Below, one piece after another: positions 19,248-28,494 of a stretch of DNA of 64,000 bases (positions are counted from its first letter, which is position 1; each line of letters starts with the position of its first letter). The notes below the pieces were generated by a model. That model made no database searches. It had not been told where the DNA came from and saw nothing but the letters and a program-made list of their open reading frames with translations. The DNA is taken from positions 1 through 64,000 of the forward strand of contig JAVHXQ010000004.1 in assembly GCA_031119555.1 (NCBI GenBank), read 5' to 3'. This stretch comes from Candidatus Dactylopiibacterium sp. (lineage in GTDB: Bacteria; Pseudomonadota; Gammaproteobacteria; Burkholderiales; Rhodocyclaceae). The position numbers and the translations under genes were made by a program.

Positions 19248-21026
19248 ATGCCCGATTACCGCGTCGATATCCACGATCCGCACGCCCACCTGTTCCGCGT
19301 CACGCTGAGTCTCGCCGACCCCGCTGCCGGCGGCGAGACGCTGATGCTGCCGGCCTGGATTCCCGGCAGCTACATGATCCGCGAGTTCGCGAAGAACATC
19401 GTTTCGCTGCGGGCCCGTCAGGGCACCCGTGCCATCGCGCTCGAAAAGCTCGACAAGCACAGCTGGCGCACCGCGCCGCTCGATCCGCGCGCCGCGCTGG
19501 AAGTCGAAGCGCTGATCTACGCGTGGGATCTCTCGGTGCGCTGCGCGCACCTGGACGCCAGCCACGCGTTCTTCAATGGCACGCAGATGTTCCTCTGCGT
19601 GGCGGGGCGCGCCCACGAGACACACCGCGTGGACATCGCGCGCCCCGATGGAGCGGCCTTCGCGGACTGGAAGGTCGCCACCACGCTGCCGGCGGCGCGC
19701 GGGCGCGGGCGGGTGGACAAGGCGGGCTTCGGCCTGCGCGAGGCGCGCGATTACGACAGCCTCATCGACCACCCGGTCGAGATCGGAACCTGGCAATCGG
19801 TGAAATTCGAGGCGGCCGGCGTGCCGCACGAGATGGTCGTGACCGGCCGGGCGCGCTTCGATGCGCAGCGGCTCGCGACTGATCTCAAGGCCGTTTGCGA
19901 AAGCGTCATCGCGCATTTCGGCGCGCCGCCACCGTTCGCCCGCTACCTGTTCCTGACCATGGCGGTCGGTGAAGGCTATGGCGGTCTCGAACACCGCGAC
20001 AGCACGGCGCTGCTGTGTTCGCGCAACGATCTGCCGGCGCCCGGCGAGGCCGCCCGCAGCGAAGCCTATCGCGGCTTCCTGGGCCTGTGCAGCCACGAGT
20101 ATTTCCACGCCTGGAACGTCAAGCGCATCAAGCCCGCGGCCTTCACGCCCTACCGGCTGGAGCGCGAGAACCATACCCGCCTGCTGTGGGTGTTCGAGGG
20201 CTTCACCTCTTACTACGACGATCTGGCGCTGGTGCGCGGCGGCCTGATCTCCGAAACCGAATACCTCGCGCTGCTCGCCAAGACGATCACCGCCGTCGAG
20301 CGCAATCCGGGCCGTCTCCGGCAGAGCCTCGCGGAATCGTCCTTCGATGCCTGGACCAAGTATTACCGGCAGGACGAGAACAGCCCCAACGCCATCGTGA
20401 GCTACTACCAGAAAGGCGCGCTCGTCGCGCTGGGGCTGGATCTGGTGATCCGCGCGCGCAGCGCGGGCAGCCGCTCGCTCGACGACGTGATGCGGCATCT
20501 CTGGACGCACTACGGCGAAGGCTCGGGCGGCCTGCCCGAGGGGGCGATGGCAGAGGTCATCCGTGCCGCGACCGGCCTGGACCTGCGCCGCGAGCTGGCA
20601 CGCTGGGTCGATGGCGTGGAAGACGTTCCGCTGGCGCGGCTGTTCAAACCCCTGGGCATCGCGCTCGCGAGACGCCCGGGGGCGCGCGCCACGGGCCTGG
20701 GCGTGCGCACGCGCGCCGAGGGCAACGCGCTGCGGCTGGCGCACGTCATCGCGGGGGGCTCCGCGCAGGCGGCGGGGCTTTCGGCGGGTGACGAGCTCGT
20801 TGCCCTGGGCGGCCTGCGCGTGACGGCGGGCAACCTCGAAGCGCTGCTGGCGCGCCATGCGCCCGGCAATGTGCTGGAGATCCTGGCGTTCCGCCGCGAC
20901 GAACTCATCCACGCGACGCCGGTGCTCGATCCTCCGCGCGCCGAGGAGTGCGCGCTCGGCCTCCGGGCGGACGAGGCGGCCGAAGCGCAGCGGCAGGCCT
21001 GGCTGCGCAAACGCCCGCTGCGCTGA
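19248..21026 (+). CDS. M61 glycyl aminopeptidase-like metalloprotease with PDZ domain
   Basis: A 592-residue member of peptidase family M61. The N-terminal beta domain begins with the family-typical region ending WIPGSYMIREFAKNI (about residues 40-54). The zinc site is HEYFHAWNVKRIKP (HExxH, about 282) with the downstream glutamate in LWVFEGFTSYYDD. A PDZ domain closes the protein (about 480-575, with GGSAQAAGLSAGDELVALGG). No signal peptide is seen, so it is probably cytoplasmic. The start is ATG 19248, since the open frame further upstream is antisense to hemG. It may trim peptides ending in glycine or acidic residues; the physiological substrate is unknown. Confidence 0.88.
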   Translation: MPDYRVDIHDPHAHLFRVTLSLADPAAGGETLMLPAWIPGSYMIREFAKNIVSLRARQGTRAIALEKLDKHSWRTAPLDPRAALEVEALIYAWDLSVRCAHLDASHAFFNGTQMFLCVAGRAHETHRVDIARPDGAAFADWKVATTLPAARGRGRVDKAGFGLREARDYDSLIDHPVEIGTWQSVKFEAAGVPHEMVVTGRARFDAQRLATDLKAVCESVIAHFGAPPPFARYLFLTMAVGEGYGGLEHRDSTALLCSRNDLPAPGEAARSEAYRGFLGLCSHEYFHAWNVKRIKPAAFTPYRLERENHTRLLWVFEGFTSYYDDLALVRGGLISETEYLALLAKTITAVERNPGRLRQSLAESSFDAWTKYYRQDENSPNAIVSYYQKGALVALGLDLVIRARSAGSRSLDDVMRHLWTHYGEGSGGLPEGAMAEVIRAATGLDLRRELARWVDGVEDVPLARLFKPLGIALARRPGARATGLGVRTRAEGNALRLAHVIAGGSAQAAGLSAGDELVALGGLRVTAGNLEALLARHAPGNVLEILAFRRDELIHATPVLDPPRAEECALGLRADEAAEAQRQAWLRKRPLR

Positions 21027-21526
21027 GGCGCACGGGGCACGGCGCGCCGCCGGGTGAGCGGCCGCCGGCCGCGCGAGGCGGCGCATCCTGTCGCGGTTGC
21101 GGCAACGGTTGCGGCGGCAAGGGGCTCGCAGGGGCCAGCGGCCATCGCGAGGGCCGCGTGTTTCCGGGTGGCGCTGCGCGTGGTGCTGCGACTACGTCCG
21201 GATCACGAAGGCCGCATCTCCCGCTGCCGGCAAAGGCCGGCCCTGCCGTCGGCGGGCCGGAGCCGGGGCGCGCGGCCCGTGCCGTTGCCCGTCCGGAACC
21301 GGCGCGAGCGCTGCTCACGATCATCGTCGCGCGGCGCGATGGGCGCGACCACGACAGGCCCGGCCGTCGCGCAACGCCTGGGCGATCTTGCGCATGGCTG
21401 GGCTGCAGCCCGACGACGGGAGGCGGGCTGGATGATCACGCGCGGGGCGTCAATGCCGGCGCCGTCGGGCGGAATGACGGACAGTGGTAAGCCTCTGCGC
21501 GTGCGGGGCGGGCGGCGCCCCCGGCT
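21027..21526. other. 500-bp stretch without a recognisable gene
   Basis: This lies between the convergent M61 peptidase and NlpC/P60 genes. Several overlapping open frames exist, as expected at this GC content, but none has recognisable motifs, a convincing ribosome-binding site or conserved-looking composition. Short GC hairpins (for example GGCCGGCC pairs near 21233-21260) are present. No terminator with a T run is seen. Confidence 0.5.
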
Positions 21527-22027
21527 TCAGCGGAACAGGCTGCGCGCGCCCGTGTAGCGCTTGGCGAAATAGGCCAGATCGAGGCGCTCCATGCGCACCT
21601 TGCCGCGCGACGACGGAGCATGCACGAAGCGCCCGTCGCCCAGGTAGATGCCCATGTGCGAATAGGTCTTGCCCGTGGTGTTGAAGAACACGAAGTCGCC
21701 GGGCTTGAGTTCGTCGCGATCGATGCGGTAGGTCTGGGCCGCGATCTGGGCGGCATTGTGAGGCAGACGACGACCCGTGACCTTTTCCACCACCAGGCTC
21801 ACCATGCCGCTGCAATCGAGGCCGGCCTCGGGGTTGCGGCCGCCGAAGCGGTAGCCCGTGTCGAGCAGGGCCATCGCCTGCATGACGATCTCGTTGGCGG
21901 TGTGCTGGTCGGCGGGGCTCGCGTAGTCCGGGCGCGCCCATTTGCCGTCGGGCGAGGTCGGCACGCTCGAGCAGGCGGCCAGCGTCAGCGCGAGCATGAG
22001 GGCCGCGAGGCCGCGCCAGCCCGCCAT
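21527..22027 (-). CDS. NlpC/P60 lipoprotein, putative cell-wall endopeptidase (first copy)
   Basis: A 166-residue lipoprotein. The signal peptide ends with LAACSS (lipidated Cys at about 19), followed by an NlpC/P60 papain-like domain. The catalytic triad is visible: Cys in LDCSGMVSLV (about 72), His in YSHMGIYLGDG, and a third polar residue in FVHAPSS. Such enzymes cut the D-Glu-diaminopimelate bond in peptidoglycan stem peptides. It overlaps dtd by one base (ATGA) and so belongs to a yrdA-dtd-nlpC unit. A close relative, with the same motif spacing but a cleavable signal peptide, lies at 50407. Confidence 0.87.
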   Translation of the reverse strand: MAGWRGLAALMLALTLAACSSVPTSPDGKWARPDYASPADQHTANEIVMQAMALLDTGYRFGGRNPEAGLDCSGMVSLVVEKVTGRRLPHNAAQIAAQTYRIDRDELKPGDFVFFNTTGKTYSHMGIYLGDGRFVHAPSSRGKVRMERLDLAYFAKRYTGARSLFR

Positions 22028-22464
22028 CAGACTTCCAGCCAGAAGGTCACGGGCCCGTCATTGACGAGGCTGACCTGCATGTCGGCGCCGAACTCACCCG
22101 TGCCCACGCTGCCGTGGCGGGCGCGCGCGAGCGTCACGAGATGGGCGAACAGCCGCGCCGCTTCGGCCGGCGGGGCGGCGGGCGTGAAGGAGGGGCGCAG
22201 CCCGCTGCGGGTATCGGCGGCGAGCGTGAACTGGGAGACGAGCAGCAGGCCGCCCGCCACGTCGGTGAGCGAGCGGTTCATGCGCCCGCCCTCGTCGCTG
22301 AACACGCGATAGGCCAGAAGCCGGTCGAGCAGCTTCGCCGCCTTGTGTTCGTCGTCCTCGCGCTGGATGCCGATCAGTGCCAGCAGGCCGGCGCCGATCT
22401 CGCCGGTCACGCGGTCTTGCACGCGCACGCTGGCCTCGCTCACGCGCTGGATCAGCGCGATCAT
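22027..22464 (-). CDS. dtd: D-aminoacyl-tRNA deacylase
   Basis: A 145-residue DTD enzyme that hydrolyses D-aminoacyl-tRNAs (and glycyl-tRNA-Ala) to protect translation. Both signatures are present: SQFTLAADT (about 77-85) and the Gly-cisPro motif [11 protein letters not shown] at the C-terminus. [15 protein letters not shown] is the canonical N-terminus and the length is exact. It overlaps the gene upstream and the gene downstream by ATGA-type junctions, so the three are translationally coupled. Confidence 0.95.
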   Translation of the reverse strand: MIALIQRVSEASVRVQDRVTGEIGAGLLALIGIQREDDEHKAAKLLDRLLAYRVFSDEGGRMNRSLTDVAGGLLLVSQFTLAADTRSGLRPSFTPAAPPAEAARLFAHLVTLARARHGSVGTGEFGADMQVSLVNDGPVTFWLEV

Positions 22465-22988
22465 TCGTCCACCCGGCGCAGCCCCTTGCGGTAGCGCTCG
22501 CCGTTTTCCACGTAGTGCGCGGTGCCGCGCGCGAGGCGTTCGACCTCTTCGTCGGTCAGCTCGCGGATCACGCGGCCCGGTGTGCCCACCACCAGCGAAC
22601 GGTCCGGAATCACCTTGCCCTCGGGGATCAGCGCCTTGGCGCCGATCAGGCAGTGCTTGCCGATCACGGCGCGGTTCAGGATGGTCGCGTTCATGCCGAT
22701 CAGCGATCCTTCGCCGACCGTGCAGCCATGCAGCATCGCCATGTGGCCGACCGACACGTTCTCGCCTATCGTGAGCGGCACGCCTTCGTCAGTGTGAAGC
22801 ACGGCGCCGTCCTGCACGTTGCTGCCCGCGCCCACGCTGATCCATTCCATGTCGCCGCGCAGCACGGCGTTGAACCACACCGTCACCCGGGCGCCCAGCG
22901 CCACTCTGCCGATCACGCGGGCGGAATCCGCCACCCACACGCCGTCGCCCAGCCGGGGCTCGTTGTCATCCAGCGCGAATACCGCCAT
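22461..22988 (-). CDS. yrdA: Gamma-class carbonic anhydrase-like hexapeptide-repeat protein
   Basis: A 175-residue left-handed beta-helix protein with hexapeptide repeats. The three zinc-ligand histidines expected for gamma carbonic anhydrases are present: VLHTDEG, and both histidines of [19 protein letters not shown] and [17 protein letters not shown] are typical of the YrdA/CaiE/PaaY group. Whether it hydrates CO2 or acts on a thioester is unknown. ATG 22986-22988 is chosen over an upstream open frame lacking repeats. It is the first gene of the yrdA-dtd-nlpC unit. Confidence 0.87.
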   Translation of the reverse strand: MAVFALDDNEPRLGDGVWVADSARVIGRVALGARVTVWFNAVLRGDMEWISVGAGSNVQDGAVLHTDEGVPLTIGENVSVGHMAMLHGCTVGEGSLIGMNATILNRAVIGKHCLIGAKALIPEGKVIPDRSLVVGTPGRVIRELTDEEVERLARGTAHYVENGERYRKGLRRVDE

Positions 22989-23270
22989 ACCTTGCACATC
23001 CTCTGTCTGTCCGGGGGATGCCGCCGGCTCGCAGCGGGCGGCCCGGCCATGATAGCAGGGCAGGCGGGGCGCGTTCCGCGGCGCACGCCCTCCAGCGTGA
23101 CGACCGTCCTCTGGATGGTCTTTCGGGCAGTTTGCGTCACCCCAAGTGCCGGAAATCGTCACTTCGCCGCCCACGGCTTCGGAGGACGAGCGGCAGGGCT
23201 GTCCGCGCGCCACCCCGATCGCCTTGATCCACAAGGGAAAGACCACCGGATGACGAACGGCGGGCCGCTC

Positions 23271-23286
23271 TGGCACACAGCTGGCA
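23271..23286 (+). promoter_or_regulatory. Sigma-54 promoter of the pilin gene
   Basis: TGGCACA-CAGC-TGGCA matches the sigma-54 consensus TGGCACGnnnnTTGCW, with correct -24 GG and -12 GC spacing and two mismatches. It gives a leader of about 40 nt before GGAGG and ATG 23339. Sigma-54/PilR control is established for pilA in several bacteria, so the position is convincing. Confidence 0.8.
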
Positions 23287-23338
23287 TGAATGAACGCGAC
23301 GGAAAACTCCGTTTCAATCTTTTACTGGAGGACTACTC

Positions 23339-23806
23339 ATGAAGCGCGTTCAACAAGGTTTCACCCTGATCGAACTGATGATCGTCGTGGCGATCATCGG
23401 CATCCTGGCCGCTATTGCCATTCCGCAGTACCAAGACTACGTGACGCGCGCCAAGTGGTCCAAGGCCATTGCGGAGCAAGGTGCGGTCAAGATGGCAATT
23501 GCGGAATGTCTGCAGAACAAGAACGGCGCGGTCGCCGACTGCGATTCGATCACCGAACTGGATATCCGCGATACGGCCGGTACCGCCATCACGGCACTGC
23601 CGGTTCCGCAAGGCGCCACGGCTATCACGGTTCAAGCATCCGGCACGACCGGTGTTGACATCGTCATCACGGGCGGTGCCGAGCTGAACAGCTGCGCCCT
23701 CACCTTGCGCGGCACCCAAGGCGCTACCGCGCTGGCTTGGAGCTATGCAGGCGACGCCACCACGTGCGCCAAGAACAAGACCGGCGTAACGGTGTCGGGT
23801 ACCTGA
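23339..23806 (+). CDS. pilA: Type IV pilin major subunit precursor
   Basis: A 155-residue prepilin. A short positively charged leader ends in QG, followed by mature [20 protein letters not shown] with the essential Glu at +5, the hallmark of type IVa pilins. The prepilin peptidase would cut after the Gly at residue 7. The C-terminal globular half has four cysteines (ECLQ, ADCDS, NSCAL, TTCAK), allowing two disulfides including the D-loop. A sigma-54 promoter precedes it and a strong terminator follows, so it is transcribed alone. The next gene is a ligase likely to glycosylate it. Confidence 0.95.
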   Translation: MKRVQQGFTLIELMIVVAIIGILAAIAIPQYQDYVTRAKWSKAIAEQGAVKMAIAECLQNKNGAVADCDSITELDIRDTAGTAITALPVPQGATAITVQASGTTGVDIVITGGAELNSCALTLRGTQGATALAWSYAGDATTCAKNKTGVTVSGT

Positions 23807-23824
23807 TAGTTCGCTATCAAGAAA

Positions 23825-23854
23825 GCGCCCTTCTTCGGAAGGGCGTTTTTATTT
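23825..23854 (+). terminator. Terminator after the pilin gene
   Basis: CGCCCTT-CTTCGG-AAGGGCG hairpin followed by TTTTTATTT: a textbook intrinsic terminator 20 bp after the pilin stop. Confidence 0.92.
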
Positions 23855-23860
23855 GACTTC

Positions 23861-25270
23861 ATGGCTCTGAATACATATTCGCCATTCCCGTTGCCTGGAT
23901 GTTTCATGCGGCGTCTGAGTGCTGTGCAGATAGGCGCCTTTCTGGCGCTTATGCTCTTTTCCATCAGCTGGAGTCCCTGGGGGTGGAACTGGACAGACCT
24001 GCAGAGATGGTGTTTTCTGATTTCAACCTCGATTTCGCTGATGACGTTGCTGAGCGAAGGCGGGGATGCTTTTTCTGTTCCTGCACGCTTGCGCTGGCAG
24101 GTTTGTGTTCTCGTGTCGGGCGCATTGACGAGTGTCTTGCTGAGCGACGTTCCTTTCTGGTCTTTGCTTGAATTCGGTGTGTGGATGTCGCTGTGGTTGA
24201 ACGCATTCGCAGTCCGTACGAGCTTGTCTCAAGGGGCTATGCGCTCCCGGTGGCTGCTCGTCTGCTTGGTTCTGGCAGTGGCGGTTTTTGTTGTTGTCCG
24301 CTTTGGCGTGTTCCTTCTTGCCTTGTCGGAGAATCCTCTGGTTGCGATGGATGCGCTCTATGGCGGATTCTCGAATGTGCGATCACTAGGCCATTTCCAG
24401 ACATTGACCATTCCGGTTCTGGCCGGCGGCTTCTTTCTGTTTGGCGGGGCGAAGCGTTTTTTTTGCCTGGCTCTTTTGATCGCCTGGTGCTGGGTGGCCG
24501 TCTATACACACACGAGAGGCACGTTCCTGGCTGCTCTGGTGGTCATCTGTGCGTGTCTCTTTACGCGAGGACGGATTGGGAAGCGGCTAGCAGCGCTTAT
24601 AGCGACAGCTTTTTGTTTGGCCTGGATAGCGAATGCCTTGATGCTTGCTGTACCGGATAGTGCGCTGGCTTTGGCAGCAGAAGCGTCGAATCTGAGGCAC
24701 CCCGCAGGGGCCGCCAGCCTCGCCGGCCGAGAAGTCCTTTGGGGGCAGGCATGGACTCTCTTCGAACGCAATCCATGGTTTGGCACTGGTCCCATGGGAT
24801 TTGCCAATCTCCATTCGCCTTTAGGGGCACATCCACACAACATCGTGCTTCAGTTGTTGGCTGAATGGGGCGGTGTTCCGACTTTTTGTCTTGCAGTTCT
24901 GGCGGGAGTCTTTGGGCACCGACTGTGGCGTCTGGTTCGTCAATGCTCGCTTGAGATTCACGAGGTGGTCGCGATCATGTCGCTGCTCGGGTTGTTGGCG
25001 CAGTCGTTGGTAGATGGCGTGTTTGTTCTTCCGTTTTCTCAGTTCTGTCTGGCTTTGAGCGCGGGTTGGGTTTGGTTCGTGCTTGCTCGGCACGATACGT
25101 CTGCCCAAACCGGGGAGAGTGCGGTCCTGCGTAAGCTGATTTGCTTTGGCGTGACTGCTTGCGTTGTGTATGTGTTTTTATTTTCTCTCGCGGATTTTTC
25201 TTTTTCTTATCCGGATCGGGCTTTCCAGAGTGTTCAGTGGCCCCGTTACTGGGCCGTGGGATTTATATAG
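23861..25270 (+). CDS. O-antigen ligase-family membrane protein, probable pilin oligosaccharyltransferase
   Basis: A 469-residue polytopic membrane protein with 10-12 helices and a Wzy_C/O-antigen-ligase region. THTRGTFLAAL, WTLFERNPWFGTG and GAHPHNIVLQLLAEWGG (conserved His and periplasmic loop) are typical of PglL/TfpO enzymes that transfer lipid-linked glycans to proteins. Its position directly after pilA is that of TfpO, which modifies pilin. The start is uncertain: ATG 23861 or the internal ATG 23906; neither has a strong ribosome-binding site. The DNA is visibly lower in GC than both neighbours, suggesting acquisition. Alternatives are a WaaL-type ligase or a polysaccharide polymerase. 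Confidence 0.75.
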   Translation: MALNTYSPFPLPGCFMRRLSAVQIGAFLALMLFSISWSPWGWNWTDLQRWCFLISTSISLMTLLSEGGDAFSVPARLRWQVCVLVSGALTSVLLSDVPFWSLLEFGVWMSLWLNAFAVRTSLSQGAMRSRWLLVCLVLAVAVFVVVRFGVFLLALSENPLVAMDALYGGFSNVRSLGHFQTLTIPVLAGGFFLFGGAKRFFCLALLIAWCWVAVYTHTRGTFLAALVVICACLFTRGRIGKRLAALIATAFCLAWIANALMLAVPDSALALAAEASNLRHPAGAASLAGREVLWGQAWTLFERNPWFGTGPMGFANLHSPLGAHPHNIVLQLLAEWGGVPTFCLAVLAGVFGHRLWRLVRQCSLEIHEVVAIMSLLGLLAQSLVDGVFVLPFSQFCLALSAGWVWFVLARHDTSAQTGESAVLRKLICFGVTACVVYVFLFSLADFSFSYPDRAFQSVQWPRYWAVGFI

Positions 25271-25300
25271 CCATCCATTCTGGCGGGTTCTGTTGCGCGG

Positions 25301-28009
25301 TTAAGCGTTCCCGATCAATCGCTTTATCTCCGGCACGCACGACCCGCACGAGGTGCCGCATTGCAGCGTGCGCTGGAGTTCCGCCAGGTCGGCGCCTGCG
25401 GCGACGGCGGCGCGGATCTCGTTCTCGGATACGTCCTTGCAGTTGCAGACGATGCGGCCACGGCTGGCGCGCTCGACCGGGGGCTGGGCCAGCGGGGCGA
25501 AGAGCCAGCGGCGCACGGCGTCGGTGGGGGCTCGTCCGGTCATGAGTTCGGTGAGCCAGCCCGCGGCGGCGGTCTCGCCCGTGAGGCGCAGGCCGGTCAG
25601 CAGGCCCTCCTCGACGAGGGCCTTCTTGCTGACGGCGCGGCGGGCGTCGGTGTAGGCGAGGCAGTGCTCGCCCTGCAGCCCCATGAGGGCGTCGAGTTCG
25701 GCGAGCCAGGCGTCCGGCAGCGGCGTGGCGTGGGCGATGCGCAGCACGAGCACGGCGTGGTCGCGGCCGGCGAGCGAGAGCGTGGCATGGTCGAAGCGGC
25801 ACAGCCAGGGTTCCAGCGCGGCGGCGCGCTCCAGCGCGAGGCCGTTGGCGGTGTCGGCTTCCACGGCGCTGCGCATGAGCAGCGCCTGGTGCGGGAGTTC
25901 CACTTTTTCGACCTGCACCGCCAGGTGCTTGAGCTCGGGCTGGCGGGAGTCGGGGTCGACGTGATTGAGCGTGAGTTCGTTGATGCCCGAGGAGGAGAGC
26001 ACGTTGCGGCCCCAGTGCATGGCGACGAAGGCCTGGCCGGGGCGGATCTCCGCGCTCGTCCGCACGCGCAGCACGATGCTGCCGCGCCGGCTGCTGACCC
26101 GCACGAGCTCGCCATCGCGCAGGCCACGGCGCTCGCAGTCGGGGGCGGCCAGGTCGATGCAGGCTTCGTCGGCGTGCGCGTACAGACGCGCCGATTTGCC
26201 GGTGCGGCTCATGCCGTGCCATTGGTCGCGCAGGCGTCCGGTGGTCAGGCGCAGCGGGAAGCGCGCATCGGTGGTCTCGGCGGTGAGTGTGGTGACGGGC
26301 ACGACGAAGCGCGCGCGGCCGTTGGCGGTGGCGAACACGCCGTCGGCGTAGAGACGCGGGGTGCCGTGCGTGGCGCCGGCCGGGAAGGGCCATTGCTGGG
26401 GGCCGTCGGCGACGAGCCGGGCGTGCGAGAGGCCCGTGATGTCCAGATCGCGGCCGCGCGTGCTGGCGGCGTGCTCCGCGAAGATGGCGGCCGTGTCTTC
26501 GTAAGGGAACAGGCGGCGCGCTTCCGCCTCGCGGCCGAGCGCGGCGCCCAGCGCATGGGCGAAGTCGCAGGCGATGCGCCAGTCGGCTCGCGTTTCGCCG
26601 GGGCCGGCGACGGCCGCTTCGACGCGCGAGATGCGGCGTTCGGAATTGGTGACCGTGCCTTCCTTCTCGGCCCAGGTCCGGGCGGGCAGCAGCAGGTCGG
26701 CGAAGGCGGCGGTCTCGGTGTTGGCGTAGGCTTCCTGGACCGCCACGAACTCGCATTTCCCGAGGGCTTCGCGGATCAACGCCTGCTGTGGCATCGAGTG
26801 GGCGGGGTTCGTGCAGGCAATCCAGAGCGCGCGCACCTGCCCGGCGCGCACGGCTTCGAACAGTTCGACGGCGGTGAGGCCGGGCGTGGCGGAGATCTCC
26901 CGCACGCCCCAGAACGCCGCCACTTCCTCGCGATGGCGCGGGTTGGCCAGCTCGCGGTGCGCGGGCAGCAGGTTGGCGAGTCCGCCCACTTCGCGCCCGC
27001 CCATGGCGTTGGGTTGTCCCGTGAGCGAGAACGGGCCGCAGCCGGGCTGGCCGATCTTGCCGACGGCGAGCGACAGTGCGATGAGCGCGGTGCCGTTGTG
27101 CGTGCCGTGGTGCGACTGGTTCAAGCCCATGCACCACAGCGACAGCGGCGCCCGGGCCTGTCCCCACCAGTGCGCGGCCTGCACGATGTCGGCCTCGGCG
27201 ACCCCGCAGATGCCGGCGGCCACCGAGGGCGTCACGTCGCGCACCGCGTCGCGCAGGGCCTCGAAGCCTTCGGTGTGCTGGCGCACCCAGGGGCGATTCA
27301 CGTAGCCCTCCCACAGCATCACGTGCAGCAGGGCGTTGAAGAGCCAGACGTCGGTGCCGGGCAGGATCGCCAGGTGCAGGTCGGCGCAGGCGGCGGTGTC
27401 GGTGCGGCGCGGGTCGACGACGATGATCTTCATGTCCGGCCGCGCGGCCTTGGCCGCTTCGATGCGGCGGAAGGCCACGGGATGCGCGTAGGCGGGGTTC
27501 GCGCCGGCGATCAGCAGGCAGTCGGTGTGGTCGAAATCCTCGTAGGCGCAGGGCGGGGCGTCGGCGCCCAGCGTCTGCTTGTAGGCCGTGACCGCGCTGC
27601 TCATGCACAGGCGCGAGTTGGTGTCGAGGTTGTGGGTGCCGATGAAGCCCTTGGCGAGCTTGTTGAAGACGTAGTAGTCCTCGGTCAGCAACTGGCCCGA
27701 GAGGTAGAAGCCGACCGCGCCGGGGCCGTCGCGGCGGATCACGTCGGCGAACTTCGTGGCGGCGTGGGCGAGTGCTTCGGACCAGCCGGCGCGCGCGCGC
27801 GGGGCGTCGCGCGCCACGCGCAGCTCGGGGTGCAGCAGGCGTGTTTCGGGGCGCGTGGTGAGGTGCAGCGTGGCGCCTTTCGTGCAGAGCCGGCCGAAGT
27901 TGGCGGGGTGGGCGGGGTCGCCGCGGACGTCGATGACGCGCTGGCCGTCGTGCTGGATGATGACGCCGCAGCCCACGCCGCAGTAAGGACAGGTCGCTCT
28001 GGTTTCCAT
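25301..28009 (-). CDS. nasA: Assimilatory nitrate reductase catalytic subunit
   Basis: A 902-residue cytoplasmic molybdopterin oxidoreductase that reduces nitrate to nitrite. An N-terminal [4Fe-4S] site (CPYCGVGC...GRLCTKG, residues 7-47) is followed by the bis-MGD domains (NPNxP-like region, GREVGGLANLLPAHRE) and the C-terminal MGD-binding domain starting near LRLTTGRLRDQWHGMSRTGK. A fused BFD-type [2Fe-2S] domain (CNCKDVSENEI...CGTSCGSC) ends the protein, as in Klebsiella NasA. ATG 28007-28009 is chosen because it places the Fe-S motif at the very N-terminus. No separate NasB/NasC reductase gene is visible. Last gene of the nirB-nirD-nasA series. Confidence 0.95.
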   Translation of the reverse strand: METRATCPYCGVGCGVIIQHDGQRVIDVRGDPAHPANFGRLCTKGATLHLTTRPETRLLHPELRVARDAPRARAGWSEALAHAATKFADVIRRDGPGAVGFYLSGQLLTEDYYVFNKLAKGFIGTHNLDTNSRLCMSSAVTAYKQTLGADAPPCAYEDFDHTDCLLIAGANPAYAHPVAFRRIEAAKAARPDMKIIVVDPRRTDTAACADLHLAILPGTDVWLFNALLHVMLWEGYVNRPWVRQHTEGFEALRDAVRDVTPSVAAGICGVAEADIVQAAHWWGQARAPLSLWCMGLNQSHHGTHNGTALIALSLAVGKIGQPGCGPFSLTGQPNAMGGREVGGLANLLPAHRELANPRHREEVAAFWGVREISATPGLTAVELFEAVRAGQVRALWIACTNPAHSMPQQALIREALGKCEFVAVQEAYANTETAAFADLLLPARTWAEKEGTVTNSERRISRVEAAVAGPGETRADWRIACDFAHALGAALGREAEARRLFPYEDTAAIFAEHAASTRGRDLDITGLSHARLVADGPQQWPFPAGATHGTPRLYADGVFATANGRARFVVPVTTLTAETTDARFPLRLTTGRLRDQWHGMSRTGKSARLYAHADEACIDLAAPDCERRGLRDGELVRVSSRRGSIVLRVRTSAEIRPGQAFVAMHWGRNVLSSSGINELTLNHVDPDSRQPELKHLAVQVEKVELPHQALLMRSAVEADTANGLALERAAALEPWLCRFDHATLSLAGRDHAVLVLRIAHATPLPDAWLAELDALMGLQGEHCLAYTDARRAVSKKALVEEGLLTGLRLTGETAAAGWLTELMTGRAPTDAVRRWLFAPLAQPPVERASRGRIVCNCKDVSENEIRAAVAAGADLAELQRTLQCGTSCGSCVPEIKRLIGNA

Positions 28010-28067
28010 GGGGTCGGTTCCGCTGTGCTGGCTGGGGGCGACGGCGCCCGTCACGGGGCGCGCGGGG

Positions 28068-28379
28068 CTATACGCCGAGATACACCTCGCCGTTCTCTAA
28101 CCGCACGGCGAAGGTTTTCGCGCAGCCCGTGTCGGGCGCGGCGGCCTCGCCGCTGGCGAGGTCGATCTTCCAGCCATGCAGCGGGCAGGTCACGCGGCCG
28201 TCATGCACGATGCCCTGCGAAAGCGGGCCGTGCTTGTGGGGGCAGCGGTCGTGCACGGCGAAGACTTCGTCCGCCGCGTTGCGGAAGATGGCGATGTCGC
28301 CATGGCGGGCGGTCTTGACGACGCGCGAGCCCAGCGCGGGTATGTCGCTGAGGGCGCAGATCTTCTTCCAGTCGGTCAT
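28068..28379 (-). CDS. nirD: Nitrite reductase small subunit (Rieske-type)
   Basis: A 103-residue NirD with a Rieske [2Fe-2S] site: CPHKHGPLSQG and CPLHGWKIDLASG supply the Cys-His pairs. It partners NirB in NADH-dependent reduction of nitrite to ammonium in the cytoplasm. The length matches the family (about 105). It lies between nirB and nasA with short gaps on both sides. A 17-codon mini-ORF sits just upstream. Confidence 0.95.
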   Translation of the reverse strand: MTDWKKICALSDIPALGSRVVKTARHGDIAIFRNAADEVFAVHDRCPHKHGPLSQGIVHDGRVTCPLHGWKIDLASGEAAAPDTGCAKTFAVRLENGEVYLGV

Positions 28380-28416
28380 GAGGGTCTCTCTTCAGAAAAG
28401 GCGGGTGGGGCAGGGA

Positions 28417-28470
28417 TCAGGCGTGCGTGTCGTCCTCGTCGGGCACGAAGGCGGTTTCCCATTCGTTCAT
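28417..28470 (-). CDS. 17-codon mini-ORF between nirB and nirD
   Basis: ATG 28468-28470 opens a 17-residue frame (MNEWETAFVPDEDDTHA) with GGAG eight bases upstream. It is acidic and ends 37 bp before nirD. It is short enough to be chance, but its spacing and ribosome-binding site fit a translated leader or small accessory peptide of nitrite reductase. No homologue is recalled. Confidence 0.35.
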   Translation of the reverse strand: MNEWETAFVPDEDDTHA

Positions 28471-28494
28471 GGCGGGGCTCCGGGCAGGCGGCGC

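Noticed and set aside
25361..28318. 985-codon open frame on the + strand opposite nasA
   Set aside because: Low-complexity Gly/Arg/Val-rich translation with no motifs; the - strand encodes intact nasA.
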